Assembly: GCA_940671915.1 (NCBI GenBank)
Contig: CALNVZ010003434.1
Coordinates: 20,516,741-20,580,740, forward strand
Source: Paracentrotus lividus
Taxonomy: Eukaryota > Echinodermata > Echinoidea > Camarodonta > Echinidae
Direction: 5' to 3'
Length of the DNA stretch: 64,000 bases
Shown here: positions 13,497 through 28,400 of the stretch, one piece after another
Layout: the number at the start of each line of letters is the position of its first letter
Numbering within the stretch: position 1 is the stretch's first letter
Notes under the pieces: generated by a model
What the model was told of the DNA's origin: nothing
Seen by the model: the letters and a program-made list of their open reading frames with translations, nothing else
The model's database searches: none
Position numbers and translations under genes: made by a program

Positions 13497-16400
13497 GTAA
13501 GTCACATCCCCCTATGACTTGAGTGGTAATGGTAATGGTGGTGGTCAGGCCCGTAACTAGGGGGGGGGGGTTCGGGGGGGTTCGAAGGAACCCCCCCCCC
13601 CCCCCCCCCAGCAGGCGAGCAGGGTCCGCTTGACAAAAAAAAAATTAAAACCCCCCACTTTTTGGCAGAAATGCAGCAGATACTTGAATAGAAATACAAG
13701 AAAGGACGATTAAAACACTTTGCTTTCAGTCCCCCTACATGTAAAATCTTTCGCTCGCGCTCGCAACTTTTTATTTTGGGGATAATAATCATGTTTTTCA
13801 GAACAAATTACGCAGGAATTACACTTAAACCATTTCGCAGGAATGTTTTCGTTTGCATTTGTGTTCTAATTTTATATTTTTAAATGATGTTATTTTCAAT
13901 TTTAGGAAATGATATAACAGAAATAAGGCCTAATGGCAGAGGCGGTGGAACCGGGAGGGGGGGGGGCAGGGGTCACAGTGACCCCCACTTTAGGACCCGG
14001 CTATTCATGACCAAAATGTGTCCCTTTTCTAAGCTAAAAAGTTTCATCTTTATACTAAAAAGAAGCCTTTCCGAGTTTTCAAAAGTCCCATGGACAATTT
14101 CTGTTTAAAAAGAGGCACTTTGAATGCTAAAAACGGCCCTTTATTACTCCATATGTCTTTTAAAATCCCAAATTTTCGGCTCGCGCTTCGCGCTCGCGAG
14201 TACTAAATAGGGTCCATAATGCACAATAAACTACAATTTTGAGCTCAAAGTTTTCTCCTCTCGCTTCGCGCTTGAGGATATTGGGGTCTAACAGAGGCGG
14301 TGGAATCGGGGGGCAGGGGGCAGAGTGCCCCTTTTCTTAGCTTAAAAATGTCCCTTATACTAAAAACAAACCTTTCATACTCTTTAAAAGTCCAATGGAC
14401 AATTTCTTCAAAGGTGTCACTTACAATACTAAAAAGTGCCTCTTTCTTTACTTCATAATTATGTCTTTTAAACCCCCAAATTTTCCTGCTCGGTCGCTAT
14501 GCGACCTCGCACTGTAAAGTTAACAAACAATAAGTATAAAAAAGGGTTGGACCCAGTGCCCTCTGCTGGACACAAACCTTGTCAAAAGAATTGGTGTAAT
14601 TGTGTTTGGGCTAGATTGGGGGTGGTTTAAGCTAAGATTATTAATGAGCCAAGATTATTATGTATCTTCAACATGGATCCTAAAAAGAGTCTATAAGGCA
14701 CAATTTTTAGCTCAAAACTTTCAGCTCGCGGATACTAAATAGGCTCTATATTGCACAATAAACTCCAATTTTTATCTCAAAATTTTAAGCTCGCGCTTCG
14801 CGCTCGCGGATACTATAGGTAGGGTCTATAATGCACAATTAACCCCAGTTTTGAGCTTTGTGCTCGCGGATACTGAATAGAGTCTATAATCATGATAATG
14901 CATAGTTTACTCCAAGTTTAACTCAAATTTTTCGGCTCGCGCTTTGCGCTCGAAAAAAAAATCCTTGAAAAAGGTCCACTTTTTCAGATTTCGAACCCCC
15001 CCCCCCCAATAAAAATCCTAGTTACGGGCCTGGTGGTGGTTGTAATTGGAGCGGGTTCCTGAAATTCATTGAAAGGTTACATGAGAATGGTGGTAGAGGA
15101 ATGGGGCGGGGCTTCACCTTTAGATGACTGGTTGGGTAGTGGTTGTGAGTTATTTTGGTATTGTTTGAAGTATATTATTTTATTAACACTATTTGACCCT
15201 TTTTTTTGGGGGGGGGGATCCTGGACAAATACAATTTCATTTATTACAGTGGAAAAGGCGGCGGAGTCCCAAAATTGTTCGATACCATATTATATAGATA
15301 TGTGCGCATACATGCGCGCAGACAGGATCCACTCAGCACATTCTAGCGATTTCGACGTCACAAAATAATACCTTTATGCTACAGTCACACAGACACTTAC
15401 GTTGAGTTACGTCCGGTTGCATCCAAAAATGATTTTCTTTTCTACGGATCCCCATGGATGCCTTCCCGTCATAGTCAGGAGTGGAAATATTAATAATTTC
15501 GTTCATCCAGTAAAACAAAAAATACATAAGAAATGATAAAATAGAAGATGAAATAAGATTAAAACAACACAGACGTATCTATACGTAAGTGTCTGTGTGA
15601 CTGCAGCATAAAACCTGTAAAGGGCCTATGCGTAATACAATAGTTGAGGAGCAATGTACTTGAGCCTCATATCGGGGTATCGTTCACCTGTCGATCGTCA
15701 ATTACATTAGATCAATGTCATGCATCCAGAGACATCTTAAGATAAAAGGTCATTATCTGTCCTTGGGAAGACCATGGAGCTGAGCTTTTAATGTCTCCTT
15801 GGAACAAATGAGCCTCCTATTTATTAATGTATATAAAATTATTATTGTTCTTACACTGTAAAAACGCAGATTATAATATTTTAAATAACAAAAAATATTG
15901 TTAAAAAAACAATTTTAATTGTAAAAATTGTAAAACCTTCTGTTTAAACGTTCCAGTGAACGTTGTTCCAATTTTAAACAACGTTTGCAAAATTTTAAAC
16001 AGCCACCGTTGAAAATCGGGCTTCAAATTTAGATTCTAACTTCGGTTGTTTAAAAATTTAACAACGTTGCTTACACAAAGCTTTTAGTTGTTTGAAATCT
16101 TATGCAGCGTTTTTACAGTGTATGTAATTGGAAGTATTATAGCGGGGGATAGTATTGCGCGAAAGGGATTATATCTATGTAATTTTCAACCACCGCAAAT
16201 CATATTTCGCTGGAAAGATCATGAAATTTGATATAGGATGGTGGCGCTTCTTATGACTTTAGCACTTACCTTATTAAAGTTGGCTTGAGTGGTAAAAGAA
16301 ATATTCATTCTCTCCTTACAACGAAAATGGCCAGCGCATTCCACATTACAGAACAATAAAATAGAATTTAATCAAAAATATGCACTGTGTCCTTCCCTGA

Positions 16401-19400
16401 TTTAAAATTTGATGCTTTATTTTATTTTATTTTATTTTATTTTTTGAGGGGGTTGAAGAAACAAAGTAAAAGTTCTGTATTATAGGCCCTAATGTTGGTA
16501 TCTCACTTGCCATGAGATGGATTTGAGACAGTCGAGAAGACCTCTCAGCGACGTCTCGTGAGTCGCAGGAAAAGCGAACTATATGATTTCTTTTCCGTCG
16601 CTGAGACGTCTCTGAAAGTCCGAGTCGCCCAGACGTCTTCGCGACGTGAGATACCACCTTAGATACATATTTTCTTAGGAGAGCATGCCCCATACCAAAG
16701 AGATTTTGTAGTTAGTGTGGGCTATTTTCGGTAGCGCAAAGACTACACACATGCCGTCTATTTTAAAGTGAATAATAGGGCAATATACCTATTTAAAGAA
16801 TACATGGGCCTGGCGCAAATTCCAATTAACATGAAACACAGTAGGGGTAGGGGAACTGACCAGGGATTTGTTAACGTTGATCAAACTCAGTATGAATTGC
16901 TATTCACAGGGTGAAACACAACGCAGTACAAAGGCTATTTCTTTACGATGTGTGTCCCATATTACTATGATATTACTACCAAATACCCCTTTAAAATTCA
17001 AAAGAATTTTATTCTATATTATGATGAACGTATTATAATTCGTAGTCTCAACATTTTTGCAAAAGGAAACTAAGAAAACTAATTTACCTAAAATATGAGT
17101 AATTTACAATATATACACATGATATAGTACTTATTTCTCTCATAATGAAAAAGTGTTTGGTACAAAAAGAATAACATAAATGTCTTAGTTTGCTGAATTC
17201 ATCGGTGAGTCTGAGTAAAACCTGAATGTTCCTTTCTCTCTTTCTATTCCTATTGGAAATATATAATATTGGTGATATGAATATAATTTTTTGTATCACA
17301 AGGCTAAGACTTCTTTTGTTTGGGTATAATATAGTCGATATGGCCATGCGTTTTGAGGGGTGGGCCCTTTTCTGTTACATTATATGTTTTCAAAGAAATC
17401 GTACCGTTTTTATTTAATAGAGTATTATTCTTATATTTGACACCCTATACCCATAAAAGTATACATATTCTGAATTGTCTGAAGAATTCAAAAAATCATT
17501 CTGAAAAATGGATAGGGTTAAGTCATAAGAAGTTACAGATCAAAATATGTGAAAAAGGGTGAGAAAAAAGTACTTCCAGAAAATCTTGGCAGAGAAAAAA
17601 CTAAGGACCCTACAAGAAAATAACATGCATATTTGAACTCTTCAAAGTCCGACCTTTCCAACAATATATAACTTGTTAGGGGTTAGTTGTGATAAAATAA
17701 TTTTGCGCGATCATCTTTCCAGCGAAAATTTCAGATCGGAAAATTTGGGGAAATATGTGTTATGATGTTTATTTACCCTAGAATATAACTAAGTTTTTTC
17801 CTTACAACCTTTTGAAGTTACACTAATTACTTGTAAACACTGAACACTTCAATCAAATATATTTACTGTTCTTATTGTTGATACAAATGATGCGATCTGG
17901 CTTATAGCGAGGGATTTGACTTTTCTTGGTTCATAGACATGTGAACAAGTATACATGTGTATCTCTGATGAGAGTTACACATACATGTATGAGGTTATAC
18001 CATTAATTAGCTTAAAGGGGAATTATCCCCTCAGAGAAATTTAGCTTCAGTGAATGGAGACAAACCCCCAAAACATATTGGGAAAGTTTCAGAAAAATCA
18101 GGCAATGAATAAGAGAGATATGAATTTTTATATTTTGAGATCACTTATGATATGGAGATCCTCCAATTGGCAACGCGACCATGATGTGTGATGTAATGCA
18201 GGGAGATCTTTCCCATATCTATTGTACACATTGTAATAAAATCCTCTTTTTTCTCGATTCTTTTTATGGGATGACTTGTAAATATATGAAAGTCAAAATA
18301 TATCATGAAAAGAAAAGCTGTTTATCATTAGAATGAAAATAAAGAGACATTTTGAATAGCTTTTGTGCACACCATATGGGGAGTTCTCCCTTTGTGACAT
18401 CACAAATGGTGACCGCGTTGCCAATGGGAGATTTCCTATGTCATTAGAGATCTCAATATTCAAATACTCATAACTTTCTTATCATTTATCTGATTTTCAC
18501 CAAATCTTCACTAATGTGTTTATTTGATTTTTCTGCATCCACAGTAAGCCAACGATCTACAAAGGGACAATTCTCCTTTAATTAAGTAACTATTGATGAG
18601 TGTAAATTTGACCCACTATTAATTCTCATAAATAACAATCCAATCAAACTGTTTCATGTTATGTTCAATGATATTTATAACTCATTTGTTTAACTGAGAA
18701 ATAGAAATTTATGTTCCCCTCCATCATCTGCTGTACAAAAATGGGTACTTGGAGTTAATTAATTGTTAATTAGTCATAAATAAATTAACCACAGGTATTT
18801 TTTTTACCCTTTTAGATTAAGTCTCTTCAAACCAACACCCAATTTACCCATATAGCATCCATATTTAAAGTTTGACACCAATTTTCAATTTAAACTACCA
18901 TCTTACTCATTTAGGTAAATTAATTAATTAGCTTAATTAGCTTAATTAGGTATCCTTAAGTTCAACTTTGATCCATTTTTACTCATAAATGGATGATATT
19001 CCAATTAAACTGTTTAATGTTTAGGTAATGTGAAGGTAAAAGCTTAATTTGTCAAAGAATAGAAATTTATGCTCCTCCTCCTCATGCTCCTCCTCCTCCT
19101 CCACCGTGCAAAAATGGCTACTCAGAGTTAATTAAACGCTAATTACTCATAAACTAATTAACCATTTGCATTTCTTTTACTTTTCAGCCATTCCGTGTAA
19201 CTCGACGCCCACTGCTTAAAATTTGAAATATAATCAATGAAAAAAAATTAGTACTTTTTGGGTAGGTATATATTCAAATGGTATAAATCTAAATTTTCAT
19301 CATCTTTTATCTTCAAACAACCGAGTTACACTATCTCAAAGAGACAATAAATTTGCTCCAAAAAGTATGTTTTTTGGTAATGATTTTGATAATACTATTT

Positions 19401-22400
19401 AAAGCATGTTCCATAGTGAGTAGATTCACAAATTTTAGTATTCTGTTTCATTTTATACCCATCTTGTTATATCACTTTGGTTCCTGCATTTATCTAAACC
19501 TAGCTTGACAATATTTCAAATTGAAAACACCCTCGAAATGTGTCACGCGAGTCACAACAATACGTCCATATTTTAGTTCATTTAAAAAGTAGTAGAGTGG
19601 TTTGTAGTTGATAAAAAGTAAGGAGCTTAGGGTCCTCAATCATACTACCAAAGAAAATTTCCAAGTGGAGACCCCTTCATTATGAAAAAACACCCTAAAG
19701 CACTGTCACGCGAGTCACATTAGGGTTTCTTAGGATACTGTCACGCGAGTCACATTTTACAAAACAAGCAAAGTTTGGGAAAATAAAGGTAATGATTAGG
19801 ATTTTGTTGAAAAGAAATAATCATCATCATCATCAGGGTACGGATCGGTCAGGTCTCCGACCGGCCGTGGCATCATGCACAAGTTCCTTCCATTTGACAC
19901 GATCTCGGACGGCTGCTAGTACGCGGATTCGTCGCTGCGATTAATGTCTGTGGAATAGGAAAGTCTGTGATGGCAGTGATGCTCGACACACGGCCCGGTC
20001 GAGACCTGACCGAATCTACTATCACCGTCTGTCACTCTTGTTTTTTGCCGTCTCTCTTTCGTTTACCAAACACCATTCCTGACATCAAGTCGTACTCGGT
20101 CTTGGCAGCTCGCACAACAATGTCCGAAGTAGCGAAGCTTTAAGTTGGTCAATGTGCTCCAACAATCTCCAGTTGTTACCTATCCTGTTGAGCACATATT
20201 CATTAGTTTTCCTCTCTGTCCAGCTGATCCGAAGCAAACGCCTGTATGCCCATAGTTCAAAGGCTTCACCCTCTTTCTATCCGACTTCTTCATCGCCCAG
20301 GACTCACAACCGTATGTAGCAATGGGGAACACTAGTGATCTCAACAGTCGGATCTTTGTAGTCCTGTTGATCGACTTGTTTTTCCATATTGTAGATAGCG
20401 ATACAGTTGCATTCCTTGCGATGGCAAGTCTCCGCTTGAGTTCTGGGCTGTCGTCACACTGGTCGTGACCATTGTCCCGAGGTAGCTGAAGTGGTGAACA
20501 ACTTCAATAAACTTCTCCATTAACCTGTATATTGCTGTCATTGTTGATTTCACCTCTACCTTCACAAGGTTCCTCTCCCACAATCATGACTTTAGTTTTT
20601 GATACATTCAGAAAGAGTCCTGCAGATTCACTGGTATCTTGAACTCTGGTAAGGAGATCTTGCATTTCTTCCAAAGATCCAGCAAGCAGGGCGACACCGT
20701 CAGCATATCTTAAATCTGTATATATCTTTCCTCCAATAGCCACAGTCCCAGTAAAGTTGTCAAGAGCTTCCCGCATTATTAGTTCTGAGTATATATTAAA
20801 CAGAGGTGGTGAAAGGATACACCCTTGTCTCACTCCTTTGCCAATTTCGAACCACTCTGTCATACCATAGCCAGTTCTGACAGCTGCCAGCTGATCGATG
20901 TACAGTTGCGTAGGAGCTCAATGATGTGGCTGGGAAAGCCCATGTCGCACATCCCTGCCATAGGCGTTCATGTCTGATTGTGTCGAAGGCTTTACTATAA
21001 TCGATAAAGACAATGTACAGTCTCCTCCCCATTCTCGTCGTTTTTCCATTATCATCTTCAGATTGTGTATCTGGTCTCTTGTTCCACGCCCTGGTCTGAA
21101 TCCAGCTTGAGCTGTAGATATCTCTCTATCCAATCTGTTTTTCATTCTTCCTGCTATTATCTTGAGAATTATCTTGCTAGCATGTGATATAAGAGCAACT
21201 GTCCGGTTATTTGCACATTGCATGGCATCTCCCTTCTTGGGTAGTATTACGAAGATTGACTTTACCCAGTCTTCTGGCCACTCTTTCTTCTCCCAGATGG
21301 CGACACAAAGTTGATGCATGATATCAATGCTCTCTTTGCCTGAATGTTTGAGAAGTTCAATGGGTATATCATCACATCCAGGACTCTTCCCATTTTTTAT
21401 GTCTGCAGAGCCTGTATTACTTCATCTCTCAAGGGTGGAGGCTCCTGGTCTTCTCTTGGAATCAGGGCCTGGAAGTTGTCGTTCGGTCTTTCATATAATT
21501 TTTTGGCAGTACTCTTCCATCTATTTTTTACATCTTCTCTTTGGGATAGAACTGTTCCCTTGTTCGTTTTTGACAGAGTCCAGTCTCGGCGTAAACTTGT
21601 TTGTGATGGCTTTGACTCCTTTGTACAGATCTCTTGTAGAGTTTATGACCGCATATTTTTCTACTTCAGTACACTGTCTATCAATGTTTCTCTGTCTATC
21701 ATGTCTAATAGACGTTGAACTTCAGAATTGCATTTTGAGTACGATGCTCTGTCAGCAGCATTTCTCAAACCAGTAGCCTTCAGTCTTCTTCTTTTCATCA
21801 ATTTTGATGAAAGTCTCTGTGGATATCCATTCCTGTTGCCTTTTGCGTCTTTCGGTACTGTCTTCTTAGCAGCATCTAGTATGACATTTTTTATGTCCTG
21901 CCAAAGTTCATTTGGTGATTTCTCTTCAAGGAAACCACTAAGTGTACTTGTAAGAAATAATATCTGCCTTCAAATAAGTCTTGTAAAATGTTCTGATTGT
22001 CAAATTGAAGGTAACAATTGGTTTTTTTGGCCAATAATGAGAAATAATGGGTAAATTTTACATTGGAATTTTGGTGAAAATGAGAAAAATGAGGTGGATT
22101 TCAACCCCCTAAGATATCTGTCATAGAGTTATTAAATCTTCTGAAATTTGGCATCCTGGTAGGACATATTATGAAATATAATCCCTCAAAGTTTCAGACC
22201 CCTATCTTAAATATTTTCTGAGTTATCAAAATTTATAATCATAGGTTTTCATATTTGCTTTTCTATAACTTCTGTAGCTAGCCAATGGGAAAATCACCAT
22301 TTTGCATTGCATGTTCCAAGACCTCCAAATCTATCTTGAATGAAATAATTCTTTTGTTTTAAGTTGTATGTGATACAACTGACTATAAATCTTTCGTTAG

Positions 22401-25400
22401 GTTGAATTGGGGCCCATTTTACTATATGTAATCATGAAAATTAGTTCACGTTTTAGTCCAAAATGACACTTGTCACGCGAGTCACACTCCTGTGTCACGC
22501 GAGTCACATTTTGAAATGGTGATAGACTCAAAACGACTGGCCAAAGGATAATGAAATTTTACCAGGTCATTGCTTAATCTTTCAAAATTATTTCCAGAAA
22601 ATTCCACGTACATTGGATAAGTAACTTCTGAGGAAATTTCAGTAAAGTACAGTAAGGTCAGAAACCTTAAATAGTGTCGCGTCACGCGAGTCACAGGAAA
22701 CAAATTGAAATATCTCCAACAAAAATGACTTTGCAACAAAAATTTCTTTGATCTAATGTGTAATGTCATTACTTTGATTGAAATAAGTAACAAAAACAGG
22801 TCTGCATCATGAAATTTTGAAGTAATTAGCCTTAACAAGTTGAAATTTTGTGTAAATGTCACGCGAGTCACAATGGAATGGCTGTTTTAAGTAATTGCCA
22901 GATTAATTCCCTTCAACTTAACCCTATCAAGACCAAGGGGGGGCACAATGTGCCCCCCCTACCAAACTTTTATGCGCCATTTCTATACGCTTTGCTCATT
23001 TTCCCCCAAACTTGGTGACTTTTCCTAAAATTTATTCACGAACATTTTGATACATATTTTGTGAGAATATGATATTCCGTGTTGCCATGGCAACCATAAA
23101 TTGACAGCCATGTTTATCCAATTTTTGATCATTTTTTATATACATAGTTTTAAACAATATTTTGGTGTTATAAATAGGGTTTCTTTATTCAAAATAAATT
23201 GAATAAACATTCCAAACTGAATACCAATACTTTTCTTTTGTTTTTGTTTCTTTTTATATTAAAAATGGCGCCAAAACAATAAATATAATAGAAAATATTG
23301 AAATATCAATTTATTCACATTTTTAATTTTTGTAAATGAGTTTATCCAATGAAATTCACAGAATATGATTATTGCTTATTATACATTCCCTTTGCATGCC
23401 TAAACAGTGAAAATTAGTACTAAAACAATCATTATTTAATTATTTCAATTAATTACCAAAAACGCCCTCTGTTGGTGAAATCAAATTTTTCTTATTTAAG
23501 AGCATAGAGCGCCCTCATTTGGCAACCTTGAATATTTCAAATGGATGAATGAACAATGAATGAATCCTAAAACATATTTGTAACAGTTTCCATCTTCAAA
23601 CCATTATTTTAGGGAGTTAAAATGATTTAATTCAAATTTTGTGAATTTTTCTATGTATTTCTTTATTTAAGTGAAAATAGCGCCCCCATATGATGACCTT
23701 GAGAAATTTTAGTTGTACCAAATTGTAGAACTTGAGTTGCTCTATCGTCATGCCAAATATGAAAGCGATCGGTCAAATAATTAAAAAATTATGGAGGGGG
23801 GGCACAATGTGCCCCCCCTTGGGCCTATGAACCATCAAAATACCTTGGTCTTGATAGGGTTAATACCAAGCATACCCATATAGCACATGTATTTAGCATT
23901 TTATATCATTATTTATTTCTGTACTTGTCGCGCACATGTAACACCACCACCTATATGGGGGCCCACTATAAAACACTTGGCCATATGGTTCTGAATGGAC
24001 CTGCTATTATTGTACGTATAATTGATATGACAAATTCCTTACATTCTATATTTGCTTGTAGAATACAAAAACACTGCAACGTTTACTTCCCATATCTAAA
24101 CAATATTAACAAATATTGAGATAGTATATTGACCACAAATATGGAATGTACTTTGGAACTTCTTCAAAATTAATGTCGAAGCAATAGTACCTAAGTCAGG
24201 GATTTTTTACCAAGAGGAACTATGAAAACAGCTATCATTCTTTGTTATGTTTAATGACTTTGGGCTTGGGCATGTAAGACCATTCGTTGCATTTACCATG
24301 TTCCCTGTAATTTAAATTTATCAAATGACTTTGTAAAACAAAAGCTAAATTTAGAACAAAAATTCATACAACAACATTGAACCCTTTAGGCCTCATATAG
24401 ATTATCTTCACATTATTTAAGTAGTTGTTTCTTCTTTTTTTGGTGGTGGTGATTACTGCTGAAGTAAGGTTAACATTTAGTGAAAAACAGTGATAACGCA
24501 TTTGATTTAATAAGAAGTTGGTGTTTTTGCTGTTTTTTTTTTCTTCACTAAGATGTTTCATTTTGTTACAGTACATCCCAAACATTATGAGATAAATCAA
24601 CATCTGATTGAAATTCCTCATTTTGAAAATCACTAAAATACAATACATTATCTGTGACAGTTGGTCTACGTCTCTTCCATCAAACTGTCAAAAGAATTTC
24701 ATTCTTGTCAATTTGTAATAACAATAAAAAAATATTATATAATCATCGTGATATCTTCTTAAATAACTGACGTAGAGCTTGACGTACTTTCTTTTGTTAG
24801 TGGGGGATGATGAATAGATCATCCCCCCACTAACAAAAGAAATTAATGCGTGTCTATACGCCCGTGTCTTAAATAGCTGTTTTCCAAGGTTAGAAACAGA
24901 TATTTGCTTTTAGTAAGAAATTATATCATTATGTATTACAAAATTGATGTCTAAGGTAATGGTAGTTGTCTAAAGTAATACCAAAGCACGATAAATAATT
25001 TCAACTCGGGGGTTATGACTCTATTATAACTTATAACATGTGAGGTATGTCCATCGAAACCAGTTCTATACACATCAACAATGAACTTATTTATAGCTAA
25101 TGCGAATAATCCGATTTGGGACAAAATTCTCATCCATCCTGCATATAAATATTTCCCCCAAATAGAGTTGTCATTAACAATACCGAGGCATATTTTCGGA
25201 GTCTCTTAATGAACCATGAAATAGTTTCCATACGATGCGGGGCATTGCACTTGTTTGTTAACTTTCGGTTGAGTTAGATCATTAGAGTACAGCGAATAAA
25301 TCACACAAGGGTTGAATGTTAGGTTCATGGTTACACTATACAAAATATTGAATCGTACTTATGATATGATAAATCCTGAGGGCAAACTGCTTTAGGCTAG

Positions 25401-28400
25401 TCACTATTGCACATGATTGTATACAAAATAATACTTGGATTGTCGTTAGTTCGCCCATCCCAAAATCTCACTCTCCCAATTTCAAATTGCCAACTGCACC
25501 CATCTGTTTAAATCTCATAGAAGAAAAACGAAACCACATCATATATATTGTTAACAAAGAAAAGTGGAAGGTTTCTCGCATTTTCAAACTCTTGTTGATA
25601 TTTCAAATGATTACTTTTACGTGTGTTTGTACACAGACGTATTTTTGCATTTGATGTATCCTACTTGATCAAAATAACTGCCAAATGATTATTCGCACAT
25701 AATGAGAGTTTGCTGCTCTTGTAAAATATGTCCACAAAGCTCAAAATACGGGCACGAGAGATACATGTAGATATACAAAATTTGGTCTATATTATTATTT
25801 TCAAGCATAGCTTCTTTTCTGTTTTTAAAGTTTCAATAAGGTTGTAAGAAAGTTTTATATTTTTTATTTAAATAAATCAAACTACATTACGAAAACCTGT
25901 CATCATCGGTTATGTCATGCAACCACAGTTCAGTCAGAATTGTTATTATTCCTCATATTTTATCAAATTCCTATTGAAAGTTAAATTCAAAACAACAATT
26001 CCCTTCAAGGGACCAGCTATTTCCTCTCCCAAAGGATTCTTGTATTAACTCACTGACCGTTATAAGTAACCTACATTCTGGTTAACAATATCCATAAAGT
26101 ATTTGGGGTGTATCGTTAGACCACCTTGCATATTTTGTACAAATCTTCAAGTACAAATTAAATTCAGTTCAGTTGACCGACAAATAAAAACTGAACTGAA
26201 CTGAACTGATAAGTAACATCCATTTTGGTTACCAACATCCATAAAGTATTTGGGCTGTATTGTCAGACCACCTTACATATTTTACAAAAAAAATAATCTT
26301 CAAGTACAAATCCATATGTATCTATGCTGTATGTTAATTCGTCTTCTCTTTATACCGTATTCATATCCTCTCTAAAAATAGAGTGAAAATATTCGAAAAT
26401 AATATAGGAAAAGAAACAATTTAGAGTATAATTCGAGTGAATTTTGAGTAAAAGTACTCATTTTCAGCCCTTTTCACTCATTTTGGAGTCACCTCATACC
26501 AGTAGAGACAGGTGATGGCTAAAAATTCTTGATACATTTCCAGGCCTGTTCATGTTTTTATCTTTTTCATGTCTGTTTTATCTCTTTACAGGAGAGACTG
26601 GTCTCGGTAAATCAACGTTAGTCAACAGTCTATTCCTCACTGATCTCTATAAAGACAGAGCTACACTCAACGCTGAAGGTAAATATATAAGGAAATTGAA
26701 TAGTTGAAGTTGAAAATAATAGTAAAAATGATGTGCGTAGATAATACTTTTAAGAGATGATTTCAAATGTAAGATTATCTCTCGTTCTATAAAGTTCATC
26801 TGAAAAAAGAAGAAGAAATGTGTCAGGAATGGGATTCGAACCCACGCCTACAGAGTAGACTATACGACCTGAACGTAGCGCCTTAGACCGCTTGGCCATC
26901 CTGACTTACTTATGTATTAACCATTGACATTTTGGTTCATGAGGTACATAATCTGTTATGACACTGTATCTATTTTTCTAACTAGCAGTGGACTATTTAT
27001 TTATTAATCTTTTAAAAGTTCATGTGTAAACATATGAGTAGGTGTCTATCAATTTCATGCACTATTAGGATTTATAGTAATTCAAAATTGTTACACAAAT
27101 CGTTTCATCCCCATCAGAAAAGTTGTTCGGGCAAAAAGTATGTCAGGAGTGGGATTCGAACCCACGCCTACAGAGTAGACTACGACCTGAACGTAGCGCC
27201 TTAGACCGCTCGGCCATCCTGACTTTCTTAGTGGTTTTACAATGAAATATAAAAAGATTTATTAACTTATTATCAGGTTGATAAAATCAAAAAGTATGTC
27301 AGGAGTGGGATTCGAACCCACGCCTACAGAGTAGACTACGACCTGAACGTAGCGCCTTAGACCGCTCGGCCATCCTGACTTTCTTGGTGGTTGTGAATTG
27401 ATCTTTGATCAGGGCACAGATTGGCCTTGCCCTAACTTTGTTTCTGTTAAGATTAATGTGATATGGAACCCCTGAGACCGTCTGTAAAAATAAATGATAT
27501 CAAAAGAAGGGAAAATACATTAACAGTGTGCAAAACCGTCGGCGAAATATATTGCATTGGCTCCCTAAGATCTGTCAGCCTGGAAATGACCAATAAATTT
27601 CTAAATGTATGATTATATTTATGACAATTGATAGGAAGAACTTAAACGTATGCCAGGAGTGGGATTCGAACCCACACATACAGACTAGAATACGACCTAC
27701 CATGCCTGACTTATTTATTAATTACCTAATAACCTTCGTTTTGGTTAATGAGGCACTTAATCTGTTCTCTTTAGTGTATACATTGTAGCACATATCAATT
27801 CTAGTTGTAAACTTAAGAGGAAGAGGGCGCTATCACTCTACGCAAAGCGAACGCGGCCATAGACTTTTTGTATTTTGCACAGTTTTTTCACTTTGTTTTC
27901 TTGATTATGGCGAGCAACTACCTTTTCAAAGAAATGCAATCAACTTGAATAAGTACGCTAAGAGTCCGTATTTTTCAAAAATAGGAATATCTTATTGCAA
28001 AGGGGAAAAAAGTCCTGTCACTTGTGTCAATTCGAAATCCTAGTATGATCAAATTCCTGTACAAATATGGCCAATTTTGCTCTCAAAATGCTCATACGCT
28101 GCATAGTCATCTTCCCTCGATTACGCATAATTATATTACACCTTAATGATCAAGCAGTTTTTAAAGCTTGAATTCTCAGTTCCCAAATATGTGTACATTC
28201 ATTTCGATTGTTAAAACAAAAGTCCTGTCACTTTGAACGATTATCAACAAACGAATCTTTACTCGATGGTCAATATTTCCGCATTATCACATGCATATCG
28301 AATGTGAACGGCAGTCTCGCAAATGTGACAAGATCACTATTATATCAATATCGTTAGGAACATCAATTTATGTGAAATAAAGATTCTGATTACAACTTTA

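Larger units (their letters stand above)
23864..26591. other. Septin intron sequence before the P-loop exon
   Basis: Apart from the hairpin at 24790 and the tandem duplication at 26053-26311, nothing recognised. AT-rich, no exon. Confidence 0.6.
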
